The position numbers and the translations under genes were made by a program. Under the pieces are notes generated by a model. The model searched no databases. It worked only from the letters and a program-made list of their open reading frames with translations, and was not told the DNA's origin. Below are positions 56,488 through 57,682 of a stretch of 57,682 bases of DNA, in pieces. Positions within the stretch are counted from its first letter, which is position 1. The number at the start of each line of letters is the position of its first letter. This stretch comes from Multifurca ochricompacta. Lineage: Eukaryota; Basidiomycota; Agaricomycetes; Russulales; Russulaceae. The DNA is taken from the NCBI GenBank assembly GCA_022496185.1, contig WTXG01000226.1, forward strand, positions 1 through 57,682. The letters are read 5' to 3'.

Positions 56488-57682
56488 CGTTGCTTCCGTT
56501 GCAGAGCACTGGGACACATGTCCCGGGACTGTCCCAAAGGGGGCACGAGTTGCCGCTGCACTGTGACGACAGAACATCCCATCCAGATAACCCCCCCGTT
56601 GTGGATAAACGGTTGAAAGAGAGAAGGCTCAGGATATGGGCCAACATGATGAAGGAGAGTGAGGAAGTGTGCGCCATACTGGTAGAGAAGGCGTTTGCGA
56701 AAAAGGATTTTTGTTAGGCTCAAACCCATCGGCCTGGGCATGAGCACTCCATGTTACCTCTGTGTATGCCAGTCGATTCAAATCATTGAAAATACCAGTC
56801 CATTTCGAAACTACACAGAGGACGGCCATCGAGATATTTTTAGTGGACTCTGGAGCCACGGACAATTTCATTCACCCACGACTCGTCAAAACCATGGGTT
56901 TGGACAGCTGGCACTTCCCAGGAGAAGAACATCTGGAATATTGACGGAACAGCCAATCGCGCTGGAAAGATCACTCACTATACGGATCTAAGGGTCCAGG
57001 TTGGAGAGGCTACAAAAAACATTCGTTTCCTAATTACGGACCTAGGAGACGAAGACCTTATCCTAGGATACCCGTGGCTTGCCGCGTTCGAACCCAAGAT
57101 CAACTGGGCTGATGCGACAATGGATAAAGAATCATATCCCACTATCATTACATCAATAGGGTATGACTATGCAATCCGGCATCCAGTAATAAGGGCCGTG
57201 TGTACAGAAGAAGACCCCGGCTACTGCTACGTCACCAAAGCATCAGAGCTGGCCCAGAAGGCAGTACAAGGACAGAATGAGAAGACCTACCATGAGATAG
57301 TGCCGGATGTTTACCAGCGGCATTGGAAGGTATTCTCCGAGGAAGAGTCACATCGCTTTCCTCCAGAGCGGCCATGGGGATCATGCCATTGACTTTCTCC
57401 CTGACACACCGGCTGCCATAGACTGTAAAATCTACCCTCTGTCCCAGTCCGAACAAGCCGCACTTACAGAATTCCTGGAGGAACATCTGGCCAAAGGATA
57501 CATTCGCCCATCCAAGTCACAGTATGCCTCGCCCTTCTTCTTCTTCAAAAGAAGGATGGCAAACTGCGACCTGTCCAGGACTACCACAAGATCAATGCGT
57601 ACACTGTTAAAGAATGCCTACCCTGCCACTGATTTCTGAACTTATTGACACCATGAGGGACAAATCCCTCTTCTCGAAAATG
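56488..57682 (+). mobile_element. Gypsy A4 internal fragment, runs off right edge
   Basis: Begins inside gag at the zinc knuckle (CFRCRALGHMSRDC, 56490-56540), then the heptamer GGATTTT at 56705-56711, protease (FLVDSGATDNF, DLILGYPWLAAFEPKINW) and the RT start (PSKSQYASPFFF) to the window end at FSKM. It is closer to intact than A1: TGA 56741-56743 sits at an Arg codon (AGA in A1), and there are a few frameshifts (56880, 57390, 57550). No LTR is visible; the left edge abuts the B2 LTR. Confidence 0.9.

Overview
The window looks like nuclear DNA of a filamentous fungus, most likely an agaricomycete basidiomycete. Genes are dense and split by many 45-95 bp GT-AG introns. Two loci carry the fungal STAND 'Goodbye' domain. 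The right-hand 35 kb is packed with chromodomain Ty3/gypsy and Ty1/copia retrotransposons. No species is assigned. All exon models were read by eye.

Layout, gene half (1-22.4 kb): a decayed N-terminus of a Goodbye-domain NOD-like receptor (1-811, -); RNase P/MRP subunit POP5 (1014-1955, +); magnesium-dependent phosphatase MDP-1 in eight exons (2228-3219, -); a leucine-rich-repeat protein with a SAP-like tail (3614-5592, +); an F-box-like fragment (7361-7829, +); an Old Yellow Enzyme (7835-9163, -); a hAT-type transposon fragment; a short ORF split by a LINE; a broken Baeyer-Villiger-type monooxygenase (11948-14195, -); and a large intact-looking Goodbye-NACHT-ankyrin receptor with 26 near-identical ankyrin repeats (15855-21094, +). 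Four 5'-truncated LINE copies are scattered here, three with visible target-site duplications.

Layout, transposon half (22.4-57.7 kb). Gypsy family A (LTR TGTTAC...GTTACA) has four partial copies, A1-A4. Gypsy family B (LTR TGTGAC...GTGACA) has one full-length copy (B2), one 5' part (B1) and one solo LTR. Copia family C has one full-length copy (C1, TSD CTATG) and two solo LTRs. Copia family D has one 3' half. There is a 1.2 kb solo LTR (E), a non-autonomous hAT element with an 8-bp TSD, and a 1.6 kb fold-back Tc1-like element. Insertions are nested: C1 lies in E, which lies in the reverse transcriptase of A1.

Main mechanistic signals. (1) In gypsy families A and B, the 11-12 nt just after the 5' LTR are the exact complement of an LTR segment about 33 bp downstream of a TATA box. 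This is the layout of Tf1-type self-primed reverse transcription. (2) All four gag/pol junctions carry the in-frame heptamer G GAT TTT, with pol in the -1 frame. (3) Copia C1 appears to be primed by an internal initiator tRNA-Met sequence. (4) Both gypsy families carry about 400 codons of coding sequence beyond the chromodomain; in family A this includes a second zinc knuckle. (5) Most in-frame stops in the gypsy copies are TGA, several demonstrably at former Arg codons, fitting CpG-to-TpG decay. The receptor with its homogenised ankyrin array, the second decayed receptor at the left edge and the adjacent transposon island together look like a fast-evolving self/non-self recognition region.
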